This document shows, in pieces, positions 61,620-64,000 of a stretch of 64,000 nt of DNA. Position 1 is the stretch's first letter; each line of letters begins with the position of its first letter. This DNA is from Chitinophaga oryziterrae (GTDB taxonomy: Bacteria > Bacteroidota > Bacteroidia > Chitinophagales > Chitinophagaceae), in NCBI RefSeq assembly GCF_009758125.1, contig NZ_WRXO01000007.1, positions 186,001-250,000 of the forward strand, in the 5' to 3' direction. Under the pieces are notes generated by a model. It had not been told where the DNA came from and did no database searches. It saw only the letters and a program-made list of their open reading frames with translations. The translations under genes and the position numbers were made by a program.

Positions 61620-62954
61620 TTATACGCCAAAAGGGTAGGTTTCTGGTATCTGCTGGCCATGGGGCTGTATATGCAGCGGGTGCAGCCCTTTTGTTTCGTC
61701 CAGGTAAATAAAGGCATCATATCGCAATGGCAAAATAGAAGGGACATAATTACCATATTGTTCATACTCGGGGTTATATACCACTCCTACTGCGCGGTGT
61801 CCGACATGTGTTTCCATTAGCGCATCATTTCCTGCAAAATCATCCATTATTAACAGTTTGTTTTCCGGACCTGCCGTGTGAAGCAGATATTCCCAGCTTG
61901 CTTTACGGGCTTCGGGTAACTGCATAAGTTGCATGGGCGCACCCCATTTTCTTCCGGCCATCACAGTTCCTTTATACGATCCAAAACCTACAAGTACAAC
62001 CTTATCATCATGATGTTGTGTTCTTGCCAGCTCACCGATATTATACATGCCTTCACCAGCCATATCTGTTGCCCTTGCATCACCGATATGTGTGTTATGC
62101 TCCCACACAATCACTTTGGCATTCTCTCCATGAAATTTCAATAGTCTGTCCAGTGTCTCTGCCATGTGGCGGTCCCGTACATTCCAGCTATGTGGTCCGC
62201 CTTCAACCATCGCGCGGTAATATTTTTCTGCATTTACCGTCACTAATGCATTTTGTTCAGCGCTTAATACATTTTCATGATCGGTATTATATGTTGGCAT
62301 CTTTTTTTGTATCACTTTCAGTAATTCTACTACTTCACGCTGGCATAACACCGGCACAAACTGTGACGCTTCCGCATAGGAAATCCCTTCTTGTCCGTAA
62401 GGTTCAAAACAATGGAATGCTTTTTCTGCTACTATTAATGCTGCGGGATCGGTTTTTTTCAAATACTGCATAATACTTTCCATGCTTTCCCAAAGGCTGT
62501 AAACGTCCAGACCATAAAAGCCGACCTTGCTATTGGCAGGTAAACCGGTATTATGTTTTTGCAACCAGTCGGCTAATGCTACTATTTCCCAATTAGCCCA
62601 CATCCAGGTGGGCCAGCGGTCAAATGCGTGCAAAACTTTAAAAGCGCTTTTATTCTCAATATCATACCCTTTTACAAAACGGTTTAACCGGTAGCAATCA
62701 GGCCAGTCACCTTCAACCGCAATAAAATTGAAGCCTTTTTCCTCCACCAGCTTTTGGGTAATATGGGCTCTCCAGGTATAATATTCATGTGTACCATGGC
62801 TTGCTTCACCGAGCATAACAATATTTGCATCCCCTATACGTTCAAACAATGGCTGCAGGTCTGCTTTGCTCTTTAATGGATAAGCCCATTGCTTAATGGC
62901 GCTTATTATTTCTGGTTCATTAATGATTGCCTGTTTGGTAAAATGACTTGGCAT
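61620..62954 (-). CDS. Erythromycin-esterase family protein
   Basis: A 444-residue protein of the EreA/EreB-like superfamily. Characteristic segments are IVMLGEASHGTHEYYTWR with the key His, NFIAVEGDWPDCYRLNRFV with the Glu, and VIVWEHNTHIGDARATDM. Chromosomal relatives in environmental bacteria are not known to give macrolide resistance and their substrate is unknown. The protein has no signal peptide. It is divergent from the phosphoribosyltransferase gene, 167 bp apart, and the two families also occur fused in some bacteria. Confidence 0.9.
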   Translation of the reverse strand: MPSHFTKQAIINEPEIISAIKQWAYPLKSKADLQPLFERIGDANIVMLGEASHGTHEYYTWRAHITQKLVEEKGFNFIAVEGDWPDCYRLNRFVKGYDIENKSAFKVLHAFDRWPTWMWANWEIVALADWLQKHNTGLPANSKVGFYGLDVYSLWESMESIMQYLKKTDPAALIVAEKAFHCFEPYGQEGISYAEASQFVPVLCQREVVELLKVIQKKMPTYNTDHENVLSAEQNALVTVNAEKYYRAMVEGGPHSWNVRDRHMAETLDRLLKFHGENAKVIVWEHNTHIGDARATDMAGEGMYNIGELARTQHHDDKVVLVGFGSYKGTVMAGRKWGAPMQLMQLPEARKASWEYLLHTAGPENKLLIMDDFAGNDALMETHVGHRAVGVVYNPEYEQYGNYVPSILPLRYDAFIYLDETKGLHPLHIQPHGQQIPETYPFGV

Positions 62955-63033
62955 AATCCTTAAATTTTAACCTGTTATTAATAAGACCCCCCATAGTAAT
63001 TGGTTAGCCAAAGGAAAAGAATTTTATATTTTG

Positions 63034-63079
63034 GGGCAATGAGAATGATCAATGGTTGCATTGATGGTTATCATTGCCC
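63034..63079. repeat. Nested inverted repeat in the divergent esterase/phosphoribosyltransferase region
   Basis: GGGCAATGA pairs with TCATTGCCC (outer arms 63034-63042 and 63071-63079), and inside it ATCAATG pairs with CATTGAT around a GTTG loop. A -7-like TATATTTTG lies just upstream, so the hairpin would form at the 5' end of the phosphoribosyltransferase mRNA or serve as an operator. Confidence 0.7.
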
Positions 63080-63121
63080 TGGTGCAAGCACACTAATACA
63101 TTTGTTTAAAATGCAACAGCT

Positions 63122-63754
63122 ATGTTTCGTGACAGATTGGAAGCTGGTTTAATGCTGGCAGTAAAATTGGAAAAATATAAAAAGGACTCCGGTATAGTGC
63201 TGGCGATACCCCGGGGTGGAGTTCCTGTTGCTTATATTGTCGCTAAAGAACTGGGGGTTCCCCTTGAAGTGATTCTGACAAAAAAAATCGGCCACCCTTT
63301 AAACAAAGAATACGCCATAGGTGCGGCAAGCCTCAATGATTATTTTATTACACACGGTAACGGAGTACCTGAAACTTATATTCAGCAGGAGTTAGAGAAA
63401 ATAAGGACAAGGTTGAAAGAGATGTATAAAAAATTCATGGGCGATAAAAGCCCCGAGAAGCTGGAAGGAAAAACAGTGATTGTAATTGATGATGGAATGG
63501 CAACTGGTAACACTATGCTGGCTACGGTAAATATCCTACGGAAAAGCAGGCCGGGTAAAATTGTGATTGCCGTACCCGTAGCATCAAAAAATGCAGTAAA
63601 TAAATTAGCCAACAAGGTAGACGAAGTAATCGCAATATTGGTGCCAGAGGAGTTTTATGGTGTTGGCGCCTTTTACGAAGATTTTGCACAGGTAACTGAT
63701 AAAGAAGTGATGTATTACCTGGAAAGGTGGAAAGGATTGAAAATGACAGGATGA
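63122..63754 (+). CDS. Phosphoribosyltransferase-domain protein
   Basis: A 210-residue type I phosphoribosyltransferase-fold protein. The PRPP-binding loop is VIVIDDGMATGNTMLAT near residues 119-135, and the N-terminal VLAIPRGGVPVAYIVAKELG and LTKKIGHPLNKEYAIGA are typical of the stand-alone group often labelled predicted phosphoribosyltransferase. Base specificity is unknown, and no purine or pyrimidine genes are nearby. It is divergent from the erythromycin-esterase-like gene. Confidence 0.9.
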   Translation: MFRDRLEAGLMLAVKLEKYKKDSGIVLAIPRGGVPVAYIVAKELGVPLEVILTKKIGHPLNKEYAIGAASLNDYFITHGNGVPETYIQQELEKIRTRLKEMYKKFMGDKSPEKLEGKTVIVIDDGMATGNTMLATVNILRKSRPGKIVIAVPVASKNAVNKLANKVDEVIAILVPEEFYGVGAFYEDFAQVTDKEVMYYLERWKGLKMTG

Positions 63755-63801
63755 ATTTCATCACTAAAGAAGAACACCCGCAATCATTCAACTAAAATCA
63801 T

Positions 63802-63818
63802 AGGGCTATAACAGCCCT
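63802..63818. repeat. Short hairpin after the phosphoribosyltransferase gene
   Basis: AGGGCT pairs with AGCCCT around a 5-nt loop, 48 nt past the stop codon. There is no T tract, so terminator function is uncertain. Confidence 0.4.
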
Positions 63819-63958
63819 GAAGGCGTTGTTTGCAATATGAAGATCCCATTCCCGCACCCCTGATGGTATTAATATCTCCCCTGTAAACCGGGCCATACAG
63901 TATGGAATGTATACTACGGTTTATCTAAAAGCTGCTATCACCTCAAATATAATTGCTA

Positions 63959-63990
63959 TATAAGCCCACCCTAAATAAGGTGGGCTTATA
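63959..63990. terminator. Perfect 12-bp hairpin near the window end
   Basis: TATAAGCCCACC pairs with GGTGGGCTTATA around an 8-nt loop. It probably separates this window from the next gene. The bases between 63755 and 63958 hold no gene that I can support. Confidence 0.65.
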
Positions 63991-64000
63991 GGGGGCTATG

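Noticed and set aside
61620..62954. Calling the erythromycin-esterase-like gene a macrolide resistance gene
   Set aside because: Chromosomal homologues of this type are common in environmental bacteria, and nothing here shows mobility or a resistance role.
1..64000. Phage defence, toxin-antitoxin, insertion sequence or prophage content
   Set aside because: I saw no transposase, integrase, nuclease-methylase pair, Cas gene or phage structural gene on either strand.

Overview
The window looks like a chromosomal stretch from a Chitinophaga-like member of the Bacteroidota (Chitinophagaceae). Three SusC/SusD outer-membrane uptake pairs, a sigma/FecR-regulated locus, a type IX secretion (T9SS) cargo protein beside a PorP/SprF partner, and GH31 and GH92 glycosidases all point there. 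So do many Bacteroidota-type TAnnTTTG promoter elements just upstream of start codons. The species cannot be fixed from the sequence alone. I found no rRNA, tRNA, CRISPR array, insertion sequence or prophage. Gene density is high and most genes are intact.

Layout. 1-6 kb: the 3' end of a GH31 glycosidase, a 2-oxoglutarate oxygenase, a DUF4197 lipoprotein, a DEAD-box helicase, a small membrane protein, a GNAT acetyltransferase and a SnoaL-like protein. 6-15 kb: an AraC regulator with a DOPA-dioxygenase-type enzyme, divergent from an ECF sigma factor, FecR anti-sigma factor, SusC, SusD and glycerophosphodiester phosphodiesterase locus. 15.4-21 kb: a 1585-residue T9SS adhesin-like protein and its PorP/SprF partner. 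21-29 kb: housekeeping and accessory enzymes (LLM oxidoreductase, AI-2E family permease, SGNH hydrolase, RibD-like reductase, phosphoglycerate mutase), then a GH92 glycosidase overlapping a YjbQ-family gene. 29-34 kb: two lipoproteins of unknown function, a Crp/Fnr regulator, a short-chain dehydrogenase and an APC permease. 34.5-39.4 kb: a second SusC/SusD pair. 39.5-41.1 kb: small proteins. 41.5-48 kb: a ROK regulator followed by a third SusC/SusD pair. 48-52.8 kb: HD hydrolase, START-domain protein, a two-component system, PAP2 phosphatase and a lipoprotein. 52.9-56.5 kb: a two-gene operon of a flavin amine oxidase and a thiamine-diphosphate enzyme. 56.8-64 kb: membrane protein, truncated-looking lipoprotein, acyltransferase, an AraC gene remnant, a Crp regulator, an Lnt-like protein, and a divergent erythromycin-esterase/phosphoribosyltransferase pair.

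How the genes work together. The first SusCD locus has its own sigma/anti-sigma switch and ends in an exported phosphodiesterase, so it probably imports a phosphodiester-containing nutrient rather than a plain glycan. The ROK-linked pair and the 34.5-kb pair have no adjacent enzymes and must rely on hydrolases elsewhere. The amine oxidase and ThDP enzyme could convert an amino acid to a keto acid and then decarboxylate it. The esterase and phosphoribosyltransferase are families that also occur fused, which suggests a shared but unknown role.

The strongest structural signals outside genes are the promoter elements, which lie either 1-8 or mostly 18-19 nucleotides before start codons, and several perfect inverted repeats. 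One abuts a start codon at 4514, one pair brackets a 70-codon gene near 22.5 kb, and one follows an orphan promoter at 41.18 kb and may end a small RNA. All functions are inferred from reading the sequence; no database search was run.
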